DNA of 64,000 bases from CAXBDP01 sp041689935 (lineage in GTDB: Bacteria > Bacteroidota > Bacteroidia > Cytophagales > Cyclobacteriaceae): the NCBI GenBank assembly GCA_041689935.1, contig JBDNFI010000017.1, positions 1 to 64,000 on the forward strand, written 5' to 3'. The first letter of the stretch is position 1. Every line of letters starts with the position of its first letter. The position numbers and the translations under genes are program-made. Of this stretch, positions 53,394 through 60,633 are shown one piece after another. Under the pieces are notes generated by a model. It was not told the origin of the DNA, made no database searches, and saw only the letters and a program-made list of their open reading frames with translations.

Positions 53394-55457
53394 CTACCGT
53401 ACCCTAACCTCATAGCTAATTGAGCTACTGATTTCGTGCTTTAAATCCCAGTAGCGTACTTCCAGCAGGTAGATTCCGGGTAAATTGGGGGCTTTCAGTT
53501 TAATTGTAGGAGTTGCAGAATATGGCATCCAAATTTTTTGTCCGTTACTAATAGTCAATTCATTCTCAGCCACAAGGAGCGTATTTTGTTTAGAGAGTTT
53601 TAGGCTTCCAATCTGATCTTTATAATCTTCATCATCCCATGTATAGCTTCTTATGACTTGTGATTCATGATTAAATTGTGCCTCAAGGATTCGTCTAACC
53701 TCTGGTTCCAATGTTATAGGAGGTATTGTTTGTCCTCTTAAAATCTTGCTAAAGTTTCTGTTAAGTCTACTTACTTCAGTCCTGATCAAACTGATCATTT
53801 TTTTATCAAGAAGTAAATGCAAAGGAATCCTCCGGGCTAAAGATGGGTGATTTCCAGCTACAGGAATACAGTTTCCTGGACCACCTCCATTTAAAACATT
53901 ATGCTGGCATATCCAATCCTCATTTAGCCAATCCAGAGCGAAGCGGTCATTTAATACTTCCTCAATCCGCTCCTGCATAGATTGCCCTGTTACTACTACC
54001 GCCTCCAAGTCTATTGTCCTTTCGTCGTTTCCAAATGGTTCATTCATCTCAATGACTCGATTGGAAAGAGATTCGTCTTTCTCTATAATCTTTGGGTGCA
54101 TTGTGCTGATAAGAAATGGTAATTGTGTTTTGATCCGATCAATTACGGGATAGTGAGGCTCCAAGCGAACTTTACGCTCCTCTTCCCTGTATCGTAATCT
54201 ACCTTCCTCAAACCCAAACATCTTGATCTCTTGATTGCTGATACTAAATTCCCCATTTTCATCCGTTCTAAAGTCCAGCAAGTAATCGCCGTTAGTAAAC
54301 ATTACAGCTCGATTTGCTCGTGGTTTGGATGGGTCACTCGATCGCATAATTACCAAGTCCAATGTACGATCTAAAGTATCAGCCATCACAAGAGATCCTT
54401 CGTATCTCTGCGCAAGGACTCTGTCTTCAGTATCCATCCTTACTGACAGGAAATAATTCGCAAATGAAACCCATGGATTATCCAGTTCGAGCAAATCCAA
54501 AATTAATTCCTCGCCACTTTGGACGATAATGCTTTGGTCATTTTCCTGTATAGGTATTTGAGGATAATTCCATACTTCTTGTGAGGAAAATTTATCTCCA
54601 TCTATGGGCTCATAATTAAATTGCAACCGGCCTGTGGGCAATTCAGACTTGTAAAAGGCGATCGTATCATCTGGAAATACTGGATCTTCAACCAGAAATA
54701 GTTCATGCAACGTTTCAATTCTTAATTCACCCACTTCAGGTACATGAACTAAAAATTGATTTCCCTCCATGCTAAACCAAGGCGTGGCTGGAGTTTCTTG
54801 TGCTACCTCAGTTGGCCAATACACCGGAAAACTGCGCAAGGCTAATTGATCATTCTCATTCCGCAATTCTACCAAAGCCCAAACCGGCGAATTATTATCA
54901 ATGATTGAATCTTTAACTATAAAAACCTCGAACGCACCGACCTCATTTAGGTGGATGGTCGGCTCCTCGTTAAGCGCAGAATTAGTGGTCAAAAAAATGC
55001 TTACCTGTGTGTTGGCTTTACTTATACGGCCCACGATCTTTAAGGAATCTCCCACATCAGACACGATGATCTCTTGCCCACCTAATTGCCGCCAAAGCGG
55101 ATCCCGAACCCAAAATTGTTCATAGTGGATTTCCTTATCTCCAGGTTTTGCTGCCAATAGGGCATAATATCCGGGCACCAAGCTTTTACCTAATGTGATT
55201 CCTCCTTCGATTATTTTATCCTCAAGACTGTGGAAACCGAAATCGACCAGTTCCTGACTTTGTAAATCCACGATGGCTACATAGAGCAGATTATTTCCTT
55301 CTGGAAGCTCGCTTATATATGTGTATCCAAGCCGCTCGCTAGGATACATAAATTGCCTGTCCAAAAGCAAACGATTTTGAGCAAGGAGCACTCCGCTCAA
55401 TTGAATAAAAAAAAGGATAAGAACACCTCCTCTGAATATCTTTAGGTAACCCATCAC
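53394..55457 (-). CDS. secreted MG2-like protein of unknown function, 687 residues
   Basis: Signal peptide at residues 8-26 (GGVLILFFIQLSGVLLAQ). The next part (RLLLDRQFMYPSERLGYTYIS, then SLVPGYYALLAAKPGDKEIHYEQFWVRDP) resembles the macroglobulin (MG2) strand domain seen in large Bacteroidetes surface proteins. A DFRTDENGEFSI segment near 405 resembles a Gly-type regulatory loop. DLEAVVVTGQSMQER near 490 recalls the start of TonB-receptor plug domains, but no plug or barrel follows. The C-terminus (about 620-687) is a beta domain ending SSSISYEVRVR. The role is unknown. A 65-base copy of its 3' end is found at 57097-57161. Confidence 0.72.
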   Translation of the reverse strand: MMGYLKIFRGGVLILFFIQLSGVLLAQNRLLLDRQFMYPSERLGYTYISELPEGNNLLYVAIVDLQSQELVDFGFHSLEDKIIEGGITLGKSLVPGYYALLAAKPGDKEIHYEQFWVRDPLWRQLGGQEIIVSDVGDSLKIVGRISKANTQVSIFLTTNSALNEEPTIHLNEVGAFEVFIVKDSIIDNNSPVWALVELRNENDQLALRSFPVYWPTEVAQETPATPWFSMEGNQFLVHVPEVGELRIETLHELFLVEDPVFPDDTIAFYKSELPTGRLQFNYEPIDGDKFSSQEVWNYPQIPIQENDQSIIVQSGEELILDLLELDNPWVSFANYFLSVRMDTEDRVLAQRYEGSLVMADTLDRTLDLVIMRSSDPSKPRANRAVMFTNGDYLLDFRTDENGEFSISNQEIKMFGFEEGRLRYREEERKVRLEPHYPVIDRIKTQLPFLISTMHPKIIEKDESLSNRVIEMNEPFGNDERTIDLEAVVVTGQSMQERIEEVLNDRFALDWLNEDWICQHNVLNGGGPGNCIPVAGNHPSLARRIPLHLLLDKKMISLIRTEVSRLNRNFSKILRGQTIPPITLEPEVRRILEAQFNHESQVIRSYTWDDEDYKDQIGSLKLSKQNTLLVAENELTISNGQKIWMPYSATPTIKLKAPNLPGIYLLEVRYWDLKHEISSSISYEVRVR

Positions 55458-55645
55458 TGTAATAAAAATTATGATGTAAGATATGAATTTCCAACGTATT
55501 TATCATTAGGTAGTTTCATAAATAAAGATTGATTACTTTACATAAAGTCTATTTTCAAATTACACATATACGATGGATCTCTTTCCAATATCTATAGCCA
55601 ATTGGAGGGATAGCACCAAAAACAAAGGGAATGCTCCTTATCGGA

Positions 55646-55849
55646 TCAAGGCCCCCAATCAAAAGAGATGAATGTTATGCTTTGGGAATAAAACTTTGTG
55701 CAATAAATCAGGCTGCCCAATGATCGTGCAAGGAAAGAATCATCACGTATCCAGCCAGTGATGCTATAGCGATCATTTTTAGCTAGTAAATGTTGTGTGA
55801 GCTTCCTCTTTAGCTTAGCTACATAATTAAACTTTTGATTGCTTGCCAT
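55646..55849 (-). CDS. possible small protein, 67 residues, in a 490-base gap
   Basis: The gap 55458-55947 holds no recognisable gene. This frame starts at ATG 55849 (MASNQKFNYVAKLKRKLTQH), is basic at the N-terminus and ends ISFDWGP. Codon use is not unlike the neighbours. No family, signal peptide or promoter is visible. It may be a real small protein, a fragment of a decayed gene, or chance. The rest of the gap shows no hairpin or repeat. Confidence 0.25.
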   Translation of the reverse strand: MASNQKFNYVAKLKRKLTQHLLAKNDRYSITGWIRDDSFLARSLGSLIYCTKFYSQSITFISFDWGP

Positions 55850-55947
55850 CGTGTTCTATCTTAGTGTCTTGGCCTATAAGATTTGATTTTCCTGCATTAG
55901 GCAGACGACTACAACAAAATGTATGGTTTCTCATAAATATTTGACTG

Positions 55948-57069
55948 ATGCTTAGGTGTAGCTGTTTAGTAATTTTTGGATTGATGCTGAGCCATGTAAG
56001 CATTGCTCAATACACATTGAAGGGACAAATACTAGATTCGGCGAGCAATGAGTCCTTGCCTTTGGCAACCATCTACCTCAACAATACCACCACAGGAACT
56101 TCATCTGACTTGGAGGGTTATTTTAGCCTAAATATTCCCGCTGGCAGTTACGAAGTAATCATTAGTTATACCGGTTATAAAACAATTATTTATCGTGTGC
56201 CGTCGAAGGAACCAGAAGAATCTCTCCTCTTCAAATTGATGCCAGAAGAAATCGAATTAGAAGAAGTAAGCGTAAATAGTAAGCGAGATCGTTCTTGGTA
56301 TGCCAATATCGAAGTATTCAAAAAAAATTTCCTTGGCGAATCTACAGAAGCGAGAAAAACCAGCATAGAAAATGAAGATCGAATTATCATTGATCATAAT
56401 AAAAGCGAAAAACAGCTTTACGCTTTTGCTAAAGAGCCATTGGAGATTGTAAATGAGGCTTTGGGGTATAGGCTATCTTATGAATTAGAAAACTTCTTTT
56501 TTGATTTTCAAGAGGGAATAGTTAGCTATTCAGGTTTTCCGTATTACCAAGAACTTGAGGGGAATGAACGGCAAATAAGAAGGTGGCAACAAGCAAGACA
56601 AGATGCATTTGAAGGTTCCTTTATGCATTTCGCTCGCATATTGATTGCTGGAGGCAACCCAAATGAAAATGGTTTTCAGGTTCGACCTATTAAACCAGGC
56701 CCTGCAGTAAATGAGCAATACAATTCATCAAGAGAAATTTCAAATCCACAAGAAGTTACTATTGATTCACTATTACTACCCTACCAATATTTTATTGCGA
56801 CCGATGAAAACCGCTACTTTTTTTTATTTAAAGATAAATTGGAAATAACTTATGATAAGAAGCGGGCGGATTATTACTACAGAAGTGGAGGAAAGATTAG
56901 ATCTGGAGGCTTACGGATTTCAACCTTGAACTTGCAACAAAATCAGGCCGAATTAGATGTGAATGGCTCCTTTATTAATCCTTTAGCTGCGATTTTCGCA
57001 GGATACTGGGGTTGGGAAAAAATCGGCAATATATTACCGCTTGATTATCAGAGCCAAGTAGAAAACTAG
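55948..57069 (+). CDS. secreted protein with carboxypeptidase-regulatory-like domain
   Basis: A 373-residue protein. Signal peptide at residues 3-20 (RCSCLVIFGLMLSHVSIAQ). Residues 22-110 are a CarboxypepD_reg-like beta-sandwich: TLKGQILDSASNESLPLATIYL, SSDLEGYFSLNIPAG, VIISYTGYKT, and the linker LEEVSVNSKRDRSW. In TonB receptors this domain precedes the plug, but here about 260 residues of a different domain follow (RRWQQARQDAFEGSFMHFARI). It is therefore not a truncated receptor but the known short Bacteroidetes type, of unknown function. It stands alone, with opposite strands on both sides. Confidence 0.82.
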   Translation: MLRCSCLVIFGLMLSHVSIAQYTLKGQILDSASNESLPLATIYLNNTTTGTSSDLEGYFSLNIPAGSYEVIISYTGYKTIIYRVPSKEPEESLLFKLMPEEIELEEVSVNSKRDRSWYANIEVFKKNFLGESTEARKTSIENEDRIIIDHNKSEKQLYAFAKEPLEIVNEALGYRLSYELENFFFDFQEGIVSYSGFPYYQELEGNERQIRRWQQARQDAFEGSFMHFARILIAGGNPNENGFQVRPIKPGPAVNEQYNSSREISNPQEVTIDSLLLPYQYFIATDENRYFFLFKDKLEITYDKKRADYYYRSGGKIRSGGLRISTLNLQQNQAELDVNGSFINPLAAIFAGYWGWEKIGNILPLDYQSQVEN

Positions 57070-57096
57070 ATCATTCTTTATAAAAAAATAGTACAC

Positions 57097-57161
57097 CTAC
57101 CGAACCCTAACTTCATAGCTGATTGAGCGGCTGATTTCATGATGTAAATCCCAACAGCGTA
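57097..57161 (-). pseudogene. remnant of the 3' end of a paralogue of the 687-residue gene
   Basis: This stretch is 85% identical (55 of 65 bases by hand alignment) to 53394-53458, the last 21 codons and stop of the gene at 53394-55457. On the minus strand it reads CWDLHHEISRSISYEVRVR and then TAG, against YWDLKHEISSSISYEVRVR. Upstream similarity fades into the 3' end of mnhG. A paralogue must once have stood here and lost everything but its tail. Confidence 0.8.
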
Positions 57162-57205
57162 GGTAGCGATGTATATGAAGGGTAGCTAATACTATATTCG
57201 GGCTT

Positions 57206-57553
57206 TTAGCTTTCAGACGGATCATCCTCCCGCTTTTCATCTTTCATTTCGTCCAATACGGATTTGTCCCAAAGCCTTACACCACTGATATAGGCAGCGC
57301 GGCCAATCATATGTGCGGCTACAGGGGCTGTCAGAAGTAAAAAGAAGATAATGGCCAATACGCGGGAGGTTACTCCGACTTCTTGAAAGTAAATCGTGGC
57401 TGCAATTAAAATCAACCCCGACCCTAGTGTAACGGCCTTGGTGGTGACAGAAACTCGCAGATAAAAATCGGGCATTCTTAACATCCCAATGGAAGCCAAT
57501 AAAATAGAGATCGCTCCTAATCCACTCAATATCATTATTAAAATCTCTATCAT
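57206..57553 (-). CDS. mnhG: Na+/H+ antiporter subunit MnhG/MrpG
   Basis: Smallest membrane subunits of the Mrp complex include this 115-residue protein with three hydrophobic helices and a charged tail (WDKSVLDEMKDEKREDD). Signatures: SIGMLRMPDFYLRVSVTTKAVTLGSGLI and TAPVAAHMIGRAAY. It is the last gene of the leftward mnhABCDEFG operon; its ATG overlaps the mnhF stop by 4 bases. Two GCGGGAGG words lie in it in opposite orientations (57226, 57362). Confidence 0.93.
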   Translation of the reverse strand: MIEILIMILSGLGAISILLASIGMLRMPDFYLRVSVTTKAVTLGSGLILIAATIYFQEVGVTSRVLAIIFFLLLTAPVAAHMIGRAAYISGVRLWDKSVLDEMKDEKREDDPSES

Positions 57554-57825
57554 TTTTCTTTACTTTTTTGCTCCAAATAATAAGAAAAAGCGACGGTACT
57601 AAGGAAAGCTATTAAAGCGAATATAAGTGCAATATCTAAAAAGGTAGATTGATCAGTGACAATACTTACCACAGTGATAATGCCCAAGCCAATGGTAATG
57701 AGCAAATCTAAAGACAACACACGATCTACCACATGTGGACCTTTGAGAAATCGGATAAAAACTAATAAAGCCGATATACTCAATATGGGTAAAATAATAA
57801 TATATAAAAAGTCATATAAATTCAT
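57550..57825 (-). CDS. mnhF: Na+/H+ antiporter subunit MnhF/MrpF
   Basis: A 91-residue, three-helix subunit of the Mrp antiporter. FIRFLKGPHVVDRVLSLDLLITIGLGII is the family signature, and ALIAFLSTVAFSYYLE forms the last helix. It overlaps mnhE and mnhG by 4 bases each, which indicates coupled translation. Confidence 0.93.
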   Translation of the reverse strand: MNLYDFLYIIILPILSISALLVFIRFLKGPHVVDRVLSLDLLITIGLGIITVVSIVTDQSTFLDIALIFALIAFLSTVAFSYYLEQKSKEK

Positions 57826-58307
57826 CGCATCACCTCCAAAAGCCTTCTTTCAAATCCATCTTTGATTTCAGTAATAAAGCTTTCCCTATCTTCAATATAC
57901 ATAGAATGGACAAAGAGAAATTTTTTATCCGCCGTTACATCTAAACTTAAGGTACCAGGTGTAAGTGAAATCAGATTTGCTAAGAGGGTGATTTCCAAAT
58001 CCGTTTTAGCACTCAGCGGGAATTTCACAATGCCAGCCGTCATTTGGAGCTTCGGAGTAATTACTTCGTAGGCGACGTGAATATTGGCTTTGACAAGTTC
58101 AAACCAGAAAAAGAAAAAGAAAGAGATAATTTTAGGAATTTTGGTGAAGTATTTTCTGTCGGAATCTGCACTACGACTAACTACCCACATAATCCCAAAG
58201 CTGAGGATAAACCCAAATAAAAAATTGCCTTCGTCAAATTTTCCATTGAGTGCCACCCACACAATCGTAAGCAATATGTTCATTAATAAATGCTTTACCA
58301 TAATCAA
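57822..58307 (-). CDS. mnhE: Na+/H+ antiporter subunit MnhE/MrpE
   Basis: A 161-residue Mrp subunit. The first helices (LLMNILLTIVWVALNG, FLFGFILSFGIMWVV) are followed by FFFFFWFELVKANIHVAYEVITP and the soluble end NLISLTPGTLSLDVTADKKFLFVHSM, both typical of MrpE. It overlaps mnhD and mnhF by 4 bases each. Confidence 0.93.
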   Translation of the reverse strand: MIMVKHLLMNILLTIVWVALNGKFDEGNFLFGFILSFGIMWVVSRSADSDRKYFTKIPKIISFFFFFWFELVKANIHVAYEVITPKLQMTAGIVKFPLSAKTDLEITLLANLISLTPGTLSLDVTADKKFLFVHSMYIEDRESFITEIKDGFERRLLEVMR

Positions 58308-59830
58308 GGAGTTTGTGGTTTGGTCCCTAATACCGCTTCGATGTATCCACTTGGGTCCATCAGGTCATTTGCAATTTGGCTGGACAGCTTCACGATATTC
58401 TCTGCTCCAAATCCAATATATAAAGACACTGCCGTTAATAGAAGCAGAGGCGAAATCAATATCGCACGCCTATTCCAGCTCAATTCCATAAATGAAGGTA
58501 AATGCTTTATCCTTTCCAATGTATTTGGGTTGGGTTTCCAAAAAATTTGTGACCACATTTTGGCAATCACCACCAAGGTAATAAAGCTCGCAAAAATTAA
58601 TGCCCCTATCATCACGTACGATTGTGTATCAAAAGCAGCTTCGAATAAGAATAACTTTGGCCAAAAACCAGAAAGCGGTGGAATACCTACCAATGAGAAT
58701 AATACCAAAGCCATGACCAAAGCTAATTTTGGATAATCCGCATAGAGTCCTCCAAGATCAGGCATTTTGAAACTCCCATACATTATAAATACCAAACCAA
58801 GCAGGATAAACACATTGGTTTTGACGATGATATCGTGGATAAGGTAAAATGCAGCACCTGTCAAAGCAGTATCGGTATACATGGCTAGGCCAGCCATCAT
58901 AAATCCAATATGGCACACGATTAAATAAGAGAGCATTTTCCTGGCATTGCTTTGAATGAGCGCCCCGAAAGCCCCGGTAACCAAGGTGAGTGCGGCAACG
59001 GCAAGTAGCAAAGTAGATAGGAATGAATCTGGAATAAAAATCAAGGTAAACACTCTCAAAAGGGCGTAAACACCCACTTTGGTAAGCAAGCCTCCAAATA
59101 TTGCCGCTACTGCCGAAGGCGGAGTATGATAAGACGATGGCAGCCAAAAATAGAGCGGAAATACTGCGGATTTTATTCCAAAGCCCACAAAAAACAATAA
59201 GGCGGTCACATTCACCAAACCTCTGTTTTCTATTAAAGCAACTTTGATAGACAAGTCTGCCATATTCAAAGTACCAGCAATGCCATACAAAATCGCTATG
59301 GCTGTAAGGAAAATTACTGATGCTAGGAGATTCATGATCACATAATTAACGGCAGATGCCAATTGAGCTTTCCCACCACCCAAGGTCATCAGCACAAAAG
59401 AGGCAATGATGATAATCTCGAACCAAACGTACAAATTGAAAATATCTCCTGTCAAAAACGCACCATTTAAGCCCATCAGCAGCAAGTGCAAAATTGGGAA
59501 ATACCCAAAACGAATACGAGCGGTGCTAATGCTCCCCACAGAGAAGATACTTACTGCTACGCCAGCTATACTAGTGAGCAAAATCATGGTGACACTAAAA
59601 ACATCAGCCACGAGCGTGATCCCAAAAGGTGCTTCCCAATTGCCAGCTTGCATAGTGAGCATGCTGCCAGTGTATACGGTGATAAACAGCCAACTATTGT
59701 ATCCTAATACGGCCATACTTCCTAATACACTTATCCATTTTTGCGACTGGGTTTTTCCCCAGAAAAACAGCAATAGAATAGCCACCATCAAGGGCAATAA
59801 TACAGGCAATACAATGCTAATATCCATCAT
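58304..59830 (-). CDS. mnhD: Na+/H+ antiporter subunit MnhD/MrpD
   Basis: A 508-residue proton-conducting antiporter-like subunit related to complex I NuoN/NuoM, with about 14 helices. Signatures are GDIFNLYVWFEIIIIASFVLMTLG, with the conserved helix-5 Glu, and KSAVFPLYFWLPSSYHTPPSAVAAIFGGLLTKVGVYALLR (read in parts), with conserved lysines. PPLSGFWPKLFLFEA near residue 400 is typical. It overlaps mnhC and mnhE by 4 bases each. Confidence 0.95.
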   Translation of the reverse strand: MMDISIVLPVLLPLMVAILLLFFWGKTQSQKWISVLGSMAVLGYNSWLFITVYTGSMLTMQAGNWEAPFGITLVADVFSVTMILLTSIAGVAVSIFSVGSISTARIRFGYFPILHLLLMGLNGAFLTGDIFNLYVWFEIIIIASFVLMTLGGGKAQLASAVNYVIMNLLASVIFLTAIAILYGIAGTLNMADLSIKVALIENRGLVNVTALLFFVGFGIKSAVFPLYFWLPSSYHTPPSAVAAIFGGLLTKVGVYALLRVFTLIFIPDSFLSTLLLAVAALTLVTGAFGALIQSNARKMLSYLIVCHIGFMMAGLAMYTDTALTGAAFYLIHDIIVKTNVFILLGLVFIMYGSFKMPDLGGLYADYPKLALVMALVLFSLVGIPPLSGFWPKLFLFEAAFDTQSYVMIGALIFASFITLVVIAKMWSQIFWKPNPNTLERIKHLPSFMELSWNRRAILISPLLLLTAVSLYIGFGAENIVKLSSQIANDLMDPSGYIEAVLGTKPQTP

Positions 59831-60180
59831 AAAGTCTCCTCCATATTATTGACTTGATCGATATCATCTGTGCCTACAACTTGGTAGACACGCTTCATTA
59901 GCACAATAGCAAATGCCTGCAATCCAAAGCTTATAACAATTGCTGTGAGGATTAATGCTTGAGGGATAGGGTCGGCGTAGGCTTCGAGAAACACTTTGGA
60001 TTCCGCTGGAATGATCGGTGGACTTCCTTTTGTAATTCGGCCCAAAAGAAATATCAGCATGTTGGCACCATTGCCTAGCAGGATGAGTCCAATGATTAAC
60101 TTCACTAAACTTCTACGGAGCATCATATAGATGCCTGCCGCATATAATATCCCTACTACTATGGCTAATAATAATTCCAT
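59827..60180 (-). CDS. mnhC: Na+/H+ antiporter subunit MnhC/MrpC
   Basis: A 117-residue subunit related to NuoK, with three helices. It starts MELLLAIVVGILYAAGIYMML; SLVKLIIGLILLGNGANMLIF and DPIPQALILTAIVISFGLQA are the family signatures. It overlaps mnhD by 4 bases and follows mnhB by 3. Confidence 0.94.
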   Translation of the reverse strand: MELLLAIVVGILYAAGIYMMLRRSLVKLIIGLILLGNGANMLIFLLGRITKGSPPIIPAESKVFLEAYADPIPQALILTAIVISFGLQAFAIVLMKRVYQVVGTDDIDQVNNMEETL

Positions 60181-60183
60181 CTT

Positions 60184-60594
60184 TTAAATATCCTCGGCAA
60201 TGGTGTAAATAATGGTGAGCGAAATGCCAATGACCACCAAATAAACACCTATATCAAAAAACAAGGCCGTTCCGATCATCCCTACCACAGCCACAGGCTC
60301 TTCGTACCAAAGGCCCGTAAGAAATGGTTTTCCCCATATCAATGGCAAAAGCCCACTCAAAATGGCCAATGTAAGCCCAACAGGAATTAAATACCCGGGG
60401 TGAAACCGGATAAAATCCTTGGTATCCTCCCGCCCATAAGCAATCAAATAAAGGATAAAAGCAATGGAAGCAACTAGTCCGCCCACAAAACCTCCACCCG
60501 GCAAATAATGCCCCCGCAATAATATGAATACTGAAAAAAGCAGCAAAAGCGGCAGCAGGTATTTCGTTGCGGTTTGTAAGATTACAGTTTTCAT
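60184..60594 (-). CDS. mnhB: Na+/H+ antiporter subunit MnhB/MrpB
   Basis: A 136-residue, four-helix subunit. LLLLFSVFILLRGHYLPGGG, then FVGGLVASIAFILYLIA, is the MrpB hallmark. FFDIGVYLVVIGISLTII ends the protein. A 39-base gap separates it from mnhA, the largest gap in the operon. A GCGGGAGG word lies at 60426. Confidence 0.94.
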   Translation of the reverse strand: MKTVILQTATKYLLPLLLLFSVFILLRGHYLPGGGFVGGLVASIAFILYLIAYGREDTKDFIRFHPGYLIPVGLTLAILSGLLPLIWGKPFLTGLWYEEPVAVVGMIGTALFFDIGVYLVVIGISLTIIYTIAEDI

Positions 60595-60633
60595 TTATTC
60601 AATTTTATTCTTTCTATTAACACTAAAAATTTT

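Noticed and set aside
55948..57069. Truncated TonB-dependent receptor
   Set aside because: After the carboxypeptidase-regulatory domain a different complete domain follows, and the gene ends cleanly; this short architecture is known in Bacteroidetes.
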